Assembly: GCA_965223255.1 (NCBI GenBank)
Contig: CBDCWA010000003.1
Location: forward strand, 1,116,001-1,180,000
DNA from: CBDCWA01 sp965223255
GTDB lineage: Bacteria > Pseudomonadota > Alphaproteobacteria > Rhizobiales > Hyphomicrobiaceae
Reading direction: 5' to 3'
DNA: 64,000 bases
Position numbers and translations under genes: made by a program. Shown in pieces: positions 54,004 through 63,434 of the stretch. Positions within the stretch are counted from its first letter, which is position 1; each line of letters begins with the position of its first letter. A model generated the notes under the pieces. That model had not been told where the DNA came from and searched no databases. It saw nothing but the letters and a program-made list of their open reading frames with translations.

Positions 54004-54843
54004 TTGAGCTTGTTTGGAAACCCTTTTGCCGCGCTTTCCGGGACCGTTCCGGTGGAAGTCATGCAGATCTACGTGATCGCCATGGCGGTCCTGGTCGTGG
54101 CTGGCACGCTGCTCGATGTCTGGCATAAAAGAAGTGCTGAATACTTCTTTGCAAACGCCAAAAAGGCGAAGGACGCCGCGGTGCGCGAGCTGAGCCCCGA
54201 AGAGCGCCGCTCGGCGCTGTTCAAAACGGTTGCCGAAGACGTGCTCACCTCGGCGGAATTCTGCAACCCCGACCGGCGCAAGGCACACCTGCTCACCATG
54301 TACGGGTTCGTGATCTTTCTCCTCACCACCATCATCATGGTGTTCTCCACTGCGCCGGCCGGCCCGTCCTGGGTGTCCGTCCTCTGGCATGTCGGGGCCG
54401 CAATGGTGCTGATCGGCGGCTTCTGGTTCTGGTTTTTCATCAGGGCCGATGTCGCAGCCGAAGGCAATCCCTGGTACCGGATCGTGCGCGCCGACCTGTT
54501 TATCCTGTCGCTGCTGGCGACCACCGGTTTCGGTCTGCTTTGGGCCGTCTCGCTGGGGCTCGGCATGACGGCGCTGAGCACGCTGTATTTGGCGCTCTTC
54601 ATCCCGGCCAGTGCCGTCCTGTTCGGCGGCGTGCTGTGGTCGAAGTTCGCACACATGTTCTTCAAGCCGGCGGCCGCCTATCAAAAGCGCATCGCTGAAG
54701 CCGATGGCTCGCTGGATAATCTGCCCAAGCCTGCCGACCGGCGCGATCCCGCCGACAGCGACCGCCACTCCATGGAGCTGTTGAAAGATGCGCCCCTGGA
54801 TATGGGCCTTGGCATCAAGCGCGAGCAGCCCCACCACTACTGA
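54004..54843 (+). CDS. aprM: AprM, membrane anchor of APS reductase
   Basis: About 279 residues with five or six hydrophobic segments (about 20-40, 100-120, 130-150, 175-205, 210-230). It matches AprM, the membrane subunit found with AprBA in many sulfur-oxidising Proteobacteria in place of QmoABC, passing electrons to quinone or cytochrome. A TTG at 54004 is preferred because GGAGG lies nine bases upstream; the ATG at 53995 overlaps that GGAGG. From here to 57.3 kb base composition is clearly more GC-rich than in the sox genes. Confidence 0.86.
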   Translation: MSLFGNPFAALSGTVPVEVMQIYVIAMAVLVVAGTLLDVWHKRSAEYFFANAKKAKDAAVRELSPEERRSALFKTVAEDVLTSAEFCNPDRRKAHLLTMYGFVIFLLTTIIMVFSTAPAGPSWVSVLWHVGAAMVLIGGFWFWFFIRADVAAEGNPWYRIVRADLFILSLLATTGFGLLWAVSLGLGMTALSTLYLALFIPASAVLFGGVLWSKFAHMFFKPAAAYQKRIAEADGSLDNLPKPADRRDPADSDRHSMELLKDAPLDMGLGIKREQPHHY

Positions 54844-54886
54844 ATGAGCGCCGATCAAGAGTGAGCGAATAGAGAAGGAATACTTG

Positions 54887-55366
54887 ATGCCAACCTTTGT
54901 TTACATGACCCGATGCGACGGGTGTGGGCATTGCGTCGATATCTGTCCCTCGGACATCATGCACATCGATACCACCTATCGCCGGGCCTATAACATTGAG
55001 CCGGACATGTGCTGGGAGTGTTATTCCTGTGTCAAGGCGTGTCCGCAGAACGCCATCGACGCGCGTGGCTATGCCGACTTTGCACCGCTCGGCCATAGCG
55101 TGCGTGTCAGGCGTGAAGAAGAAAAGGGCACCATTGCCTGGCGCATCAAGTTCAGAGATGGCACGGAAAAAAACTTCCTGTCGCCGATCACCACCAAACC
55201 GTGGGGCAAGTTCATTCCCAAGCTGGCGAATGAACCGGCGCCCAGCCAGGAGATGCGCGACAGCCAGCACCTTTATAGCGAGCCAAAGTTCATCCGTATG
55301 GACGACGGCGACGTGCGCACACTCGAAGAGGCCGGCCTCAAGATGAAGGAAGGGGTATATTACTGA
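54887..55366 (+). CDS. aprB: AprB, APS reductase iron-sulfur subunit
   Basis: A 159-residue ferredoxin-like protein: Cys10/13/16/20 in CDGCGHCVDIC and Cys42/45/48/52 in CWECYSCVKAC bind two [4Fe-4S] clusters. The C-terminal tail (RMDDGDVRTLEEAGLKM) wraps AprA. In oxidisers the AprBA enzyme converts sulfite plus AMP to APS. It begins 43 bases after aprM, with GAAGGAA before the ATG, and its stop overlaps the aprA start. Confidence 0.95.
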   Translation: MPTFVYMTRCDGCGHCVDICPSDIMHIDTTYRRAYNIEPDMCWECYSCVKACPQNAIDARGYADFAPLGHSVRVRREEEKGTIAWRIKFRDGTEKNFLSPITTKPWGKFIPKLANEPAPSQEMRDSQHLYSEPKFIRMDDGDVRTLEEAGLKMKEGVYY

Positions 55367-57294
55367 TGGCTTATAAAACCATCGTCGAAGATGACATTGA
55401 CGTGCTGGTCGTGGGGGCCGGACTGGGCGGGTCCGGGGCGGCCTGGGAGGCCAGGTATTGGGGCCAGGACAAGAAAATCGTCATTGCCGAAAAGGCCAAT
55501 ATCGATCGCTCCGGCGCCGTCGCACAGGGCCTTTACGCCATCAACTGCTATATGGGCACGCGGTGGGGCGAGAATAATCCGGAAGACCATGTGCGCTATG
55601 CCCGCATCGACCTGATGGGCATGGTACGCGAAGACCTGTTGTTCGATATGGCGCGGCACGTCGATTCGACCGTGCACCAATTCGAAGAGTGGGGCCTGCC
55701 GATCATGCGCAACCCCGAAACCGGCACCTATTTGCGGGAGGGGCGCTGGCAGATCATGATCCACGGCGAATCCTATAAGCCGATCGTCGCCGAGGCGGCC
55801 AAGAAATCCGCCGACAAGGTGTTCAACCGCATCTGCGTCACGCACCTGTTGATGGACGATGCCAAAGACAACCGCGTCGCCGGTGCCGTCGGCTTTAATG
55901 TGCGCACCGGTAATTACCACGTTTTCAAATCGAAGACCGTCATCTGTGCCGCCGGTGGCGCCTCCAACATCTTCAAGCCGCGCTCCGTCGGCGAGGGGGC
56001 CGGGCGGGTCTGGTATGCGCCGTGGTCATCAGGATCGGCCTATGGGTTGCTGATCAATGCCGGCGCCAAGATGACGCAAATGGAAAACCGCATCGTCCTG
56101 GCCCGCTTCAAGGACGGCTATGGCCCGGTCGGTGCTTATTTTCTGCATCTCAAGACCTATACCCAAAACGGCCTCGGCGAAGAGTTTGAATCCAAGTGGT
56201 TCCCGGAACTGCAGAAGATGGTCGGCAAGGAGTATCTCGATCCGGAACTCTCACACAGAACGCATCGGCCGATCCCGACCTGCCTCAGAAACCATGCGAT
56301 GATCAGCGAGATGAATGCCGGGCGCGGGCCGATCCACATGGTCACCATGCAGGCCTTCCAGGACCCGCACCTGGAAGAGGTGGGCTGGGAGAACTTTCTC
56401 GGCATGACCATCGGCCAGGCGGTGTTGTGGGCCGCCACCGACGTCGACCCCAAAAACGAAAATCCCGAACTCACCACCTCCGAGCCTTACGTGATGGGAT
56501 CGCATGCGACGGGCGCCGGCGGCTGGACGAGCGGGCCGGAAGACATTTCGCCGCCGGAATACTTCTGGGGCTATAATCGCATGATGACCGTCGAAGGTTT
56601 GTTCGGTGCCGGTGATGCGGTCGGCGGCACGCCGCACGCGTTCTCCTCGGGTTCGTTCACCGAGGGCCGGCTGGCCGCAAAAGCCGCCTGCAAATACATC
56701 GACGACGGCAAGGCGCGCGGCATCAAAGTGTCGGCTGAGCAGATCGAACGGCGCAAGCAGGAGATCTACAAGCCGCTGGAACGCTATACGATCTACCGCA
56801 ACGAGATCGTCGCCGGCACCGTCAGCCCGAGTTATATCCACCCCAAACAAGGCCTGGACCGGCTGCAGAAGTTGATGGACGAATACTGCGGCGGCGTCAG
56901 CGTCAGTTACATGACCAACGAAAAGCTGCTCAACATCTGCCTGAAGAAGCTCAAGGTGATGGAAGAAGATCTCGAATGCCTGGCCGCCAAGGACCTGCAC
57001 GAGCTGTTGCGCGCGTGGGAATTAAAACATCGCCATCGCACCGCGGAGTGCGTGACGCAGCACACGCTGTTCCGCAAGGAGACCCGCTGGCCGGGCTATT
57101 ATTATCGTGGTGACGCAATGCAACTGAACGATGCCGAGTGGCATGTGCTGACCGTCTCGCGGCGCGATCCCGAGACCGGGGAATACACCATGGAAAAAGC
57201 GCCGTGCTACCATCTCGTCGCCGAAGAAGAAGTCGCAGCCGATGTCAAAGCCACCAGCAGTGATGCCGAAACGGCCCAGGGTGGCGTAAAGTAG
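55366..57294 (+). CDS. aprA: AprA, APS reductase flavoprotein subunit
   Basis: A 642-residue FAD protein of the fumarate-reductase group: the FAD loop VVGAGLGGSGAAWEARYW at 12-29, RSGAVAQGLYAINCYMG near 55, TVICAAGGASNIF near 195 and DAVGGTPHAFSSGSFTEGRLAAKAA near 420. Its length is near that of known AprA. It works in reverse (sulfite oxidation) here, as inferred from the oxidative genes around it. The start overlaps aprB (TGATG). A short hairpin (CGATGT CCAA ACATCG at 57301-57316) lies just after the stop. Confidence 0.95.
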   Translation: MAYKTIVEDDIDVLVVGAGLGGSGAAWEARYWGQDKKIVIAEKANIDRSGAVAQGLYAINCYMGTRWGENNPEDHVRYARIDLMGMVREDLLFDMARHVDSTVHQFEEWGLPIMRNPETGTYLREGRWQIMIHGESYKPIVAEAAKKSADKVFNRICVTHLLMDDAKDNRVAGAVGFNVRTGNYHVFKSKTVICAAGGASNIFKPRSVGEGAGRVWYAPWSSGSAYGLLINAGAKMTQMENRIVLARFKDGYGPVGAYFLHLKTYTQNGLGEEFESKWFPELQKMVGKEYLDPELSHRTHRPIPTCLRNHAMISEMNAGRGPIHMVTMQAFQDPHLEEVGWENFLGMTIGQAVLWAATDVDPKNENPELTTSEPYVMGSHATGAGGWTSGPEDISPPEYFWGYNRMMTVEGLFGAGDAVGGTPHAFSSGSFTEGRLAAKAACKYIDDGKARGIKVSAEQIERRKQEIYKPLERYTIYRNEIVAGTVSPSYIHPKQGLDRLQKLMDEYCGGVSVSYMTNEKLLNICLKKLKVMEEDLECLAAKDLHELLRAWELKHRHRTAECVTQHTLFRKETRWPGYYYRGDAMQLNDAEWHVLTVSRRDPETGEYTMEKAPCYHLVAEEEVAADVKATSSDAETAQGGVK

Positions 57295-57333
57295 TTGTGA
57301 CGATGTCCAAACATCGAGGTGACCGTCCAGTCA

Positions 57334-58467
57334 TCATCGCTGCGCGATCGGTATATAACTCCGTGGTTCGGCGCCATTATAAAGTGTTAGCGGTCTAATC
57401 AAGATATTGGATCGCTTCTGCTCAACGCACTGAATCGTCCATCCCGGTATGCGGCCAATCGCGAAGATCGGCACGTAGAGATCCATTGGGATCTCATAGA
57501 GCTGATAGATGGCACCGGAGTAAAAATCGACATTTACATTGAGGCCATGGCGGGCATAGGGCTTCATTGCCGCGACGACGGCCTGAAGAATTTCGAACCA
57601 CTTTGGTTCGCCCTTTTCCCTGGAGAGCTTTTCAACACCTTCGCGCATGTGACGTGCACGGGGGTCCTCGGCACGATAGACACGATGGCCGAAGCCCGTT
57701 ACTGGTTCGCGGTTGGCCCGCTTCTGCTTTACGTAGTCCGCCGCCTTGCCTGGTTCGCCGATCTCTTCGACCATCTTCATGACATCCTCCGCCGCCCCGC
57801 CATGGGCCGGACCGGATAATGCAGACAGGCCTGCGACGATTGCCGCATGCAGGTTGGCGTCGGTGCCTATGACGACGCGCGCCGCAAACGAAGATGCATT
57901 GGATCCGTGCTCTGCATGTAGCACAAAATCAAGATCTGCAAGACGAGCTGCATCGTGCGATGGCTTTTCACCTTTCAACATCCACAGCCAGTTCGCTGCG
58001 TGCGATAGATTTGGATCAGCAGCTATTGGCTCTCGTCCCTTGCGAATATGATCATGCGCCGCGATGATAATTGGCACTTGTGACGTAATGCGGAGGCCGT
58101 TGGCGATCATGGCGTCTTCGTTGGTCTCATAAGCGTCCGGCTCGAAAGCCGGTAGAGCAGACACCGCTGTTCGCAATACGTCCATGGGATGGGCGTCTTT
58201 CGATGCCCGGATAATATCGTAAAGGGCTGAAGGTAAGGTTCGGGCTGCCTTCAATTGGGCCTCGAAGGCATTGAGTTCTGCCTTGTTTGGCAATTCCCCG
58301 TAAATCAGCAGGTAAGCGGTTTCCTCGAATGTGGACTGTTCGGCAAGGTCATGAATCGAATAACCGCGGTAGGTCAGCTCGCCTTTGGAGCCATCGATAT
58401 CGCTGACGCCCGAACGCTCAAAATAGACGCCCTTTAAGCCACGATTGATTTTGACTTCATTGCTCAT
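57334..58467 (-). CDS. gltA: citrate synthase
   Basis: A 377-residue protein, the short (CitZ/PrpC-like) form of citrate synthase. His in AEHGSNASSF near 192, the GHRVYRAEDPRA motif near 267 and Asp in NVDFYSGAIY near 320 form the active site. The start at 58467 follows AAGGAG. It could equally be a 2-methylcitrate synthase; length alone does not tell. It is divergent from pta, so the acetyl-CoA made by Pta may feed it. Confidence 0.85.
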   Translation of the reverse strand: MSNEVKINRGLKGVYFERSGVSDIDGSKGELTYRGYSIHDLAEQSTFEETAYLLIYGELPNKAELNAFEAQLKAARTLPSALYDIIRASKDAHPMDVLRTAVSALPAFEPDAYETNEDAMIANGLRITSQVPIIIAAHDHIRKGREPIAADPNLSHAANWLWMLKGEKPSHDAARLADLDFVLHAEHGSNASSFAARVVIGTDANLHAAIVAGLSALSGPAHGGAAEDVMKMVEEIGEPGKAADYVKQKRANREPVTGFGHRVYRAEDPRARHMREGVEKLSREKGEPKWFEILQAVVAAMKPYARHGLNVNVDFYSGAIYQLYEIPMDLYVPIFAIGRIPGWTIQCVEQKRSNILIRPLTLYNGAEPRSYIPIAQR

Positions 58468-58574
58468 CTTCTGCTCCTTGTTGTAAAAGGCTGGCTGGGC
58501 GGCGAAGATACGCCTGAATACTCTGAATTCTATGGATTGTCGTGGACTGGAATGATAATTCCGGAGAGAGCTGA

Positions 58575-59552
58575 ATGGATGCATTGCAAAGCGTGTTGGA
58601 CCGGGTACGTGGCAGAGGTCTCAAGGTCGCATTACCCGAAACCACTGACATCCGTATTCTTGCCGGCGCCCGCCGGCTCAAAGACCAAAACCTCGCAGAA
58701 CCCATATTGATCGGCGAAACGGAAGCGGTCCAAGCACTCGGCCAAAAGGAAGGTGTGCCGGTAGAGGGTATCGAGATCGTTTCGCCCTCGGACAACGCCC
58801 GGCTCGCGCAATACGGCCGGCTTATTGCGTCACGGCGCGAGAAAATGTCTGAGGCAATGGCCGTTCGGCTGGCGCGCAAACCCGTGTATTTTGCTGCTGC
58901 CATGCTGGCAGTGGGTGAGGCAACCGCTATGATCGCCGGCGCCTCAATGCCAACTCGACGGGTCATCGAGGCCGGCATGATGACAGTTGGCTTAGCACCA
59001 GGGGTTGCAACGCCGTCCAGCTTTTTTGTCATGGTCATGAAGGATGGCACGACGTATATCTTTGCTGATTGCGCACTCAACATCGAGCCCAGCGCAGACG
59101 AGCTTGCCGATATCGCCATAGCGTCGGCCGTGAGTGGTAAGTCCCTTCTTTCGGACACACCACGGATCGCCATGCTGTCTTTTTCTACCAAAGGTTCAGG
59201 CGCGCATCCCCGAGTTGATAAGGTTTGCGAAGCGGTTCGTCTGGCGGCAGAAAAGGCGCCTGACTTGGTCATTGACGGCGAGTTGCAGGCGGATGCTGCA
59301 TTAGTCGAGAGTGTTGCCCTAAACAAGGGCGCAACGGGCGCCGTTGCCGGCCGTGCCAACGTTCTTATCTTCCCTGATCTCGACAGTGCGAACATAAGCT
59401 ACAAACTTGTGCAACGGCTGGCGGGTGCTCAAGCGATTGGGCCCTTCCTGCAGGGCTTCGCCAAACCGATATGTGACCTGTCGCGCGGTGCCACTGTTGA
59501 TGACGTTGTCATGGCCGCCGTCATCGCAACGGCTAGCGGCGGCCAATCCTGA
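58575..59552 (+). CDS. pta: Pta, phosphate acetyltransferase
   Basis: A 325-residue enzyme of the short Pta/Ptb type, with VALPETTDIRILAGARRLKD near residue 18, SVALNKGATGAVAGRANVLIFPDLDSANISYKL near 245 and QGFAKPICDLSRG near 295, the family signature. It turns acetyl phosphate and CoA into acetyl-CoA. It stands convergent with xsc (Xsc product: acetyl phosphate), a typical pairing in C2-sulfonate catabolism. Confidence 0.9.
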   Translation: MDALQSVLDRVRGRGLKVALPETTDIRILAGARRLKDQNLAEPILIGETEAVQALGQKEGVPVEGIEIVSPSDNARLAQYGRLIASRREKMSEAMAVRLARKPVYFAAAMLAVGEATAMIAGASMPTRRVIEAGMMTVGLAPGVATPSSFFVMVMKDGTTYIFADCALNIEPSADELADIAIASAVSGKSLLSDTPRIAMLSFSTKGSGAHPRVDKVCEAVRLAAEKAPDLVIDGELQADAALVESVALNKGATGAVAGRANVLIFPDLDSANISYKLVQRLAGAQAIGPFLQGFAKPICDLSRGATVDDVVMAAVIATASGGQS

Positions 59553-59577
59553 TACACGACCCAGTCCTCTCAGAGGA

Positions 59578-61353
59578 TTAATCAACCTGTTGGGGGCGGA
59601 AATCCTCGCGGTTGATACCGGCAACGATGACCGGTTTTTTCATGGCATCGCGCCGGAACGGTTCACCCAATTCTTGGTTCAAAAGCACTTCGATAAAAGT
59701 CGTGACACCCTGCTTCTGAGCTTCACAGGCCGCTGATAGTGCTTCGGTCAATTCGCTTTGCGTTTTGACCTGCACACCCTTCAGTCCGCAGCCTTCTGCA
59801 ACTTTTGCATAGCTCAGGTTGGGATCAAGTTCAGTACCTACAAAGTTGTTGTCGAACCACAACGTCGTATTTCGCTTTTCCGCACCCCATTGGTAGTTTC
59901 GGAAAATCACCATTGTGATCGCCGGCCAATCCTCTCGGCCAATGGCAGTCATTTCGTTCATCGATATGCCAAACGCGCCATCGCCGGCGAAACCGACGAC
60001 CGGTGTATCAGGACAGCCGATCTTGGCGCCAACAATAGAGGGGAATCCATAGCCGCAAGGACCAAACAATCCCGGCGCCAAATATTTGCGGCCCTGCTCG
60101 AACGTTGGATAAGCATTGCCGATGGCGCAGTTGTTGCCGATATCACTCGAGATGATGGCATCTTTCGGCAGTCCAGATTGGATCGCCCGCCATGCCATGC
60201 GCGCGGACATGCGGTCCGGTTCACGAGTTCGCGCGTCGTGGTTCCATGTCGTACCAGGATCGTCATCCTCGTGATCCATCCCAGAAAGCGTCTGTAACCA
60301 GGCCGACTTTATTTGGTGAATGTCAGCCTTACGCTCTTCTCGACCAGCCTCGCCGGCGTTGGGCCCCAACTGCTCGAGGAGTTGCTTGGCAACCAGCTTG
60401 GCATCGCCGGCAATCCCTACCGTGACCTTCTTTGTGAGGCCGATGCGATCGGGATTTATATCAACTTGAATGATCTTGGCGTCTTGCGGCCAATAATCGA
60501 TGCCATAGCCGGGCAATGTCGAGAACGGATTTAGCCGTGTGCCAAGCGCCAAGACTACGTCCGCCTTGGCGATCAGCTCCATTGCGGCTTTCGAGCCATT
60601 GTAACCCAAAGGCCCTGCCGCAAGTGGATGGCTGCCGGGAAAGCTATCATTGTGTTGATAACCGCTGCAAACAGGCGCGGTGAGTTTTTCAGCAAGCACG
60701 ACACATTCAGGAATTGCATCTCCGATAACCACGCCCGCACCCGATAATATGACTGGAAATTTTGCATTGGAGAGCAGTCTCGCAGCTTCGGCGATGGCTG
60801 CAGGGCCGCCGGGTGAGGGTTCTATCCGCACAGTCTGCGGCAGCTCGATATCGATCACCTGGGTCCACAAATCGCGTGGTACGTTGATTTGGGCTGGTGC
60901 CGAACCGCGCCAAGCCTTCTCAATAACCCGGTTGAGAACCTCCGCCATGCGCGAAGCATCGCGAACCTCTTCTTGATAACAGACCATGTCGCGAAACAGC
61001 GCCATCTGTTCGACTTCCTGAAAACCGCCTTGGCCAATGGTCTTGTTCGCTGCTTGTGGCGTTACCAACAGCATCGGCGTGTGGTTCCAATACGCCGTCT
61101 TAATCGGCGTCACGAAGTTGGTGATCCCGGGTCCGTTCTGGGCAACGGCCATCGCCATTTTCCCGGTTACTCGGGTATAGCCGTCGCACATAATGCCGGC
61201 ATTGCATTCATGCGCGCAGTCCCAAAATCTAATGCCTGCTTTGGGAAATAGATCGGAAATTGGCATCATTGCAGAACCGATAATGCCAAATGCATGTTCG
61301 ATACCGTGCATCTGAAGCACTTTTACGAAGGCTTCCTCTGTTGTCATTTTCAT
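59578..61353 (-). CDS. xsc: Xsc, sulfoacetaldehyde acetyltransferase
   Basis: A thiamine-diphosphate enzyme of about 591 residues. N-terminal FGIIGSAMMPISDLFPKAGI, PGITNFVTPIKTAYWNHTPML, the central FNPFSTLPGYGIDYWPQDAK and the C-terminal ThDP motif VGFAGDGAFGISMNE (near 445) with NYQWGAEKRN are close to Xsc and separate it from acetolactate synthase. It cleaves sulfoacetaldehyde plus phosphate to sulfite and acetyl phosphate. ATG at 61353 or 61347. It converges with pta. Confidence 0.9.
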   Translation of the reverse strand: MKMTTEEAFVKVLQMHGIEHAFGIIGSAMMPISDLFPKAGIRFWDCAHECNAGIMCDGYTRVTGKMAMAVAQNGPGITNFVTPIKTAYWNHTPMLLVTPQAANKTIGQGGFQEVEQMALFRDMVCYQEEVRDASRMAEVLNRVIEKAWRGSAPAQINVPRDLWTQVIDIELPQTVRIEPSPGGPAAIAEAARLLSNAKFPVILSGAGVVIGDAIPECVVLAEKLTAPVCSGYQHNDSFPGSHPLAAGPLGYNGSKAAMELIAKADVVLALGTRLNPFSTLPGYGIDYWPQDAKIIQVDINPDRIGLTKKVTVGIAGDAKLVAKQLLEQLGPNAGEAGREERKADIHQIKSAWLQTLSGMDHEDDDPGTTWNHDARTREPDRMSARMAWRAIQSGLPKDAIISSDIGNNCAIGNAYPTFEQGRKYLAPGLFGPCGYGFPSIVGAKIGCPDTPVVGFAGDGAFGISMNEMTAIGREDWPAITMVIFRNYQWGAEKRNTTLWFDNNFVGTELDPNLSYAKVAEGCGLKGVQVKTQSELTEALSAACEAQKQGVTTFIEVLLNQELGEPFRRDAMKKPVIVAGINREDFRPQQVD

Positions 61354-61398
61354 GATGATCACCCTTACCCTTCTCACACCATAATGTTGTTGCACCCA

Positions 61399-62277
61399 TT
61401 AGGCCGTCGCGCGCAAACGCTGTGACAATAACTGCGGAATGTCGCTGGGGACGTCAGCGACTGCTATTCCGGCACCTTCCATCGATTTGCGTTTTGATCC
61501 GTAATCCCCCTTGCCACCCGTTACGATAGCGCCTGCGTGGCCCATTTTTTTACCAGCCGGCGATGAGCGCCCTGCAATAAAAGCGACGACAGGTTTGCTC
61601 ATCGTGCTTGCATACTCAGCCGCGTCTTGCTCTGCCGATCCGCCAATCTCACCGCAAATGACAACTGCTTGCGTCTTCGTGTCCTGATCACAGATTTCCA
61701 GGGCGTCACGAGTTGTCGTGCCAATTATGGGATCACCGCCAACGCCATAAAAGACGGATTGTCCAAAACCGCCTTGCGACATGATGAGACAGGCCAGAGT
61801 GCCCAGACTGCCGGACCGAGAGATGACGGCAACGGAACCAGCTTGAAATACATTGCTGTTGAAGGCCGGCATAATGCCTGCGAAGGTTTCTCCCGGCGTC
61901 ACCAATCCCGCAGTGTTGGGGCCGACGATCTGAGTATCGTTCGCGTGCGCACAGGCCATCATTTCCATGACATCCTGGATCGGGATATGCTCGGTGAGAC
62001 AGATGATAAGCTTTGCACCTGCTTCGCTCGCATCAATCGCGGCCGCCTTGGCCATCATTGGCGGAATGAACATTAGGGCCACATCGAATGGCATTGATTT
62101 GGCCGCGCTGGCCGCACTTTCGAATACAGGGACGCCTAGGTGCTCGGTCCCTGCTTTCCTAGGATTCACACCGCCAACAACATTTGCACCATAATTTTGC
62201 ATCGCTTCTGTCCAGAACGTGCCTTGCTTACCAGTGATTCCCTGGACAAGAATTTTGTGGTGCTTGCGCAATATCAT
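61399..62277 (-). CDS. SucD-like CoA ligase alpha subunit
   Basis: A 292-residue protein of the succinyl-CoA synthetase alpha family: QGITGKQGTFWTEAMQNYG near residue 12 (CoA-binding), ISRSGSLGTLA near 155, VVICGEIGGSAEQDAAEY near 210 and the phosphohistidine loop GKKMGHAGAIV with His near 248. Its ATG overlaps the stop of the beta subunit (4 bases). The link to xsc and to an acylating aldehyde dehydrogenase suggests a ligase for sulfoacetate (or another acid) rather than the TCA enzyme, but this is inference. Canonical TCA neighbours (mdh, sucAB) are absent. Confidence 0.82.
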   Translation of the reverse strand: MILRKHHKILVQGITGKQGTFWTEAMQNYGANVVGGVNPRKAGTEHLGVPVFESAASAAKSMPFDVALMFIPPMMAKAAAIDASEAGAKLIICLTEHIPIQDVMEMMACAHANDTQIVGPNTAGLVTPGETFAGIMPAFNSNVFQAGSVAVISRSGSLGTLACLIMSQGGFGQSVFYGVGGDPIIGTTTRDALEICDQDTKTQAVVICGEIGGSAEQDAAEYASTMSKPVVAFIAGRSSPAGKKMGHAGAIVTGGKGDYGSKRKSMEGAGIAVADVPSDIPQLLSQRLRATA

Positions 62278-63410
62278 CTTGATGCTCTCTTTGCCGCATT
62301 AACGGCAGCAACAACAGCGTCATCCATCAGATCAAACGGCTCTTCACCCAATTCACGTTTGACGAGACTGACGGCTTCGTCTTCTCCCGTGCCATGGATC
62401 GTGAAGACTATAGGAATGTCAGGCTTGAGTTCTTTCCAAGCATTGACAACGCCTTCTGCCATGACATCAGTTCGGGCGAAGGCGCCACAAAAGTTGACGA
62501 GCAGACTACGGACGTTGGGATTCTTGAGCAGTATCTCCAAGGCAACCTTGGACTTGGTGTACGCCTCGCCACCAATCTCCAAGAAATTTGCAGGTGAACC
62601 ACCAAAATGGGTAATGGCGTCCATTGTCGTCATCGTCAGCCCAGCGCCATTTGCCAGCACACCCACATTACCGTCAAGTTCGATGTACTTTAGGCCGTTG
62701 CTCAGCGCTTCGGCTTCCAGTGCAGTGAGCTTCTCGGGTGCTGCATCTGCTGCTATTTGAGCTTGGCGAGGAACAGAGGAATCATCCAAGGTAAATTTGC
62801 AATCAAGTGCAATCACGCGGCCGTCATCTGTCAAAACCAATGGATTGATTTCAAGCAGTTCGCCATCGTACTTACGATATGCGCTGTAAAGTTGAACAAG
62901 CGCTTGGGCAACGGCTGCGGCCGAGGCAGCATGATCAAGGCTTGCACAAAGATTCTGTGCCTGCGCGATACTGAAACCCTCATTAATCTCGACTTGGCAA
63001 CGTTTCATAGCGTTGGGATCCTTGGATGCCGCTTCCTCGACATCCATCCCGCCCATTGTGGAAAACAAGACCGCTGGCCCCTTACTCGCCGGATCGCTTA
63101 TGACTGCTGCATAAAGCTCCTTGGCAATTGGAATTTGCTCTTCAACCAGAAGCCGGCTGACAACATGGCCATCGATCGCCATACCTAAGATATCGCGTGC
63201 TGCCGTGCCAGCTTCATCGGCAGTGGCAGCGAGCTTTATGCCGCCAGCCTTGCCGCGCTTACCGGTTGGAACTTGTGCTTTGATGACGCAAGGGCCCAGG
63301 TCTTTGGCCGCTCTGGCGGCGCCTTCGGGATCATCAGCGACCTTGCCACTCGGCGTTGCAATCCCTTCTGCCCGAAGGAGCGCCTTGGCAGCGTATTCAT
63401 TGAAATTCAT
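62274..63410 (-). CDS. SucC-like CoA ligase beta subunit
   Basis: A 378-residue ATP-grasp protein of the succinyl-CoA synthetase beta family. It begins MNFNEYAAKALLRAEGIATP, has VPTGKRGKAGGIKLA near 47, LEINPLVLTDDGRVIALDCKF near 190, NGAGLTMTTMDAI near 255 and NFLEIGGEAYTKSKV near 275. It is about ten residues shorter than typical SucC. It forms the alpha/beta pair with the next gene (overlap of four bases). The substrate is open: succinate, malate or sulfoacetate; the neighbours favour a sulfonate pathway. Confidence 0.82.
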   Translation of the reverse strand: MNFNEYAAKALLRAEGIATPSGKVADDPEGAARAAKDLGPCVIKAQVPTGKRGKAGGIKLAATADEAGTAARDILGMAIDGHVVSRLLVEEQIPIAKELYAAVISDPASKGPAVLFSTMGGMDVEEAASKDPNAMKRCQVEINEGFSIAQAQNLCASLDHAASAAAVAQALVQLYSAYRKYDGELLEINPLVLTDDGRVIALDCKFTLDDSSVPRQAQIAADAAPEKLTALEAEALSNGLKYIELDGNVGVLANGAGLTMTTMDAITHFGGSPANFLEIGGEAYTKSKVALEILLKNPNVRSLLVNFCGAFARTDVMAEGVVNAWKELKPDIPIVFTIHGTGEDEAVSLVKRELGEEPFDLMDDAVVAAVNAAKRASR

Positions 63411-63434
63411 AACAGTGCTCTTTGCCCGTGCTCG

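Noticed and set aside
53893..54858. Long minus-strand frame (321 codons) opposite aprM
   Set aside because: It is the complement of the GC-rich aprM gene; composition is His/Gly/Arg-rich with no domain, while aprM on the other strand has clear family sequence.
56251..57000. Minus-strand frame of about 249 codons opposite aprA
   Set aside because: Shadow of the GC-rich aprA gene; no domain pattern, no ribosome site.
61399..63410. TCA-cycle succinyl-CoA synthetase
   Set aside because: Not accepted as the default: the pair lacks other TCA genes and is flanked by xsc and an acylating dehydrogenase. The sequence alone does not exclude succinate as substrate.
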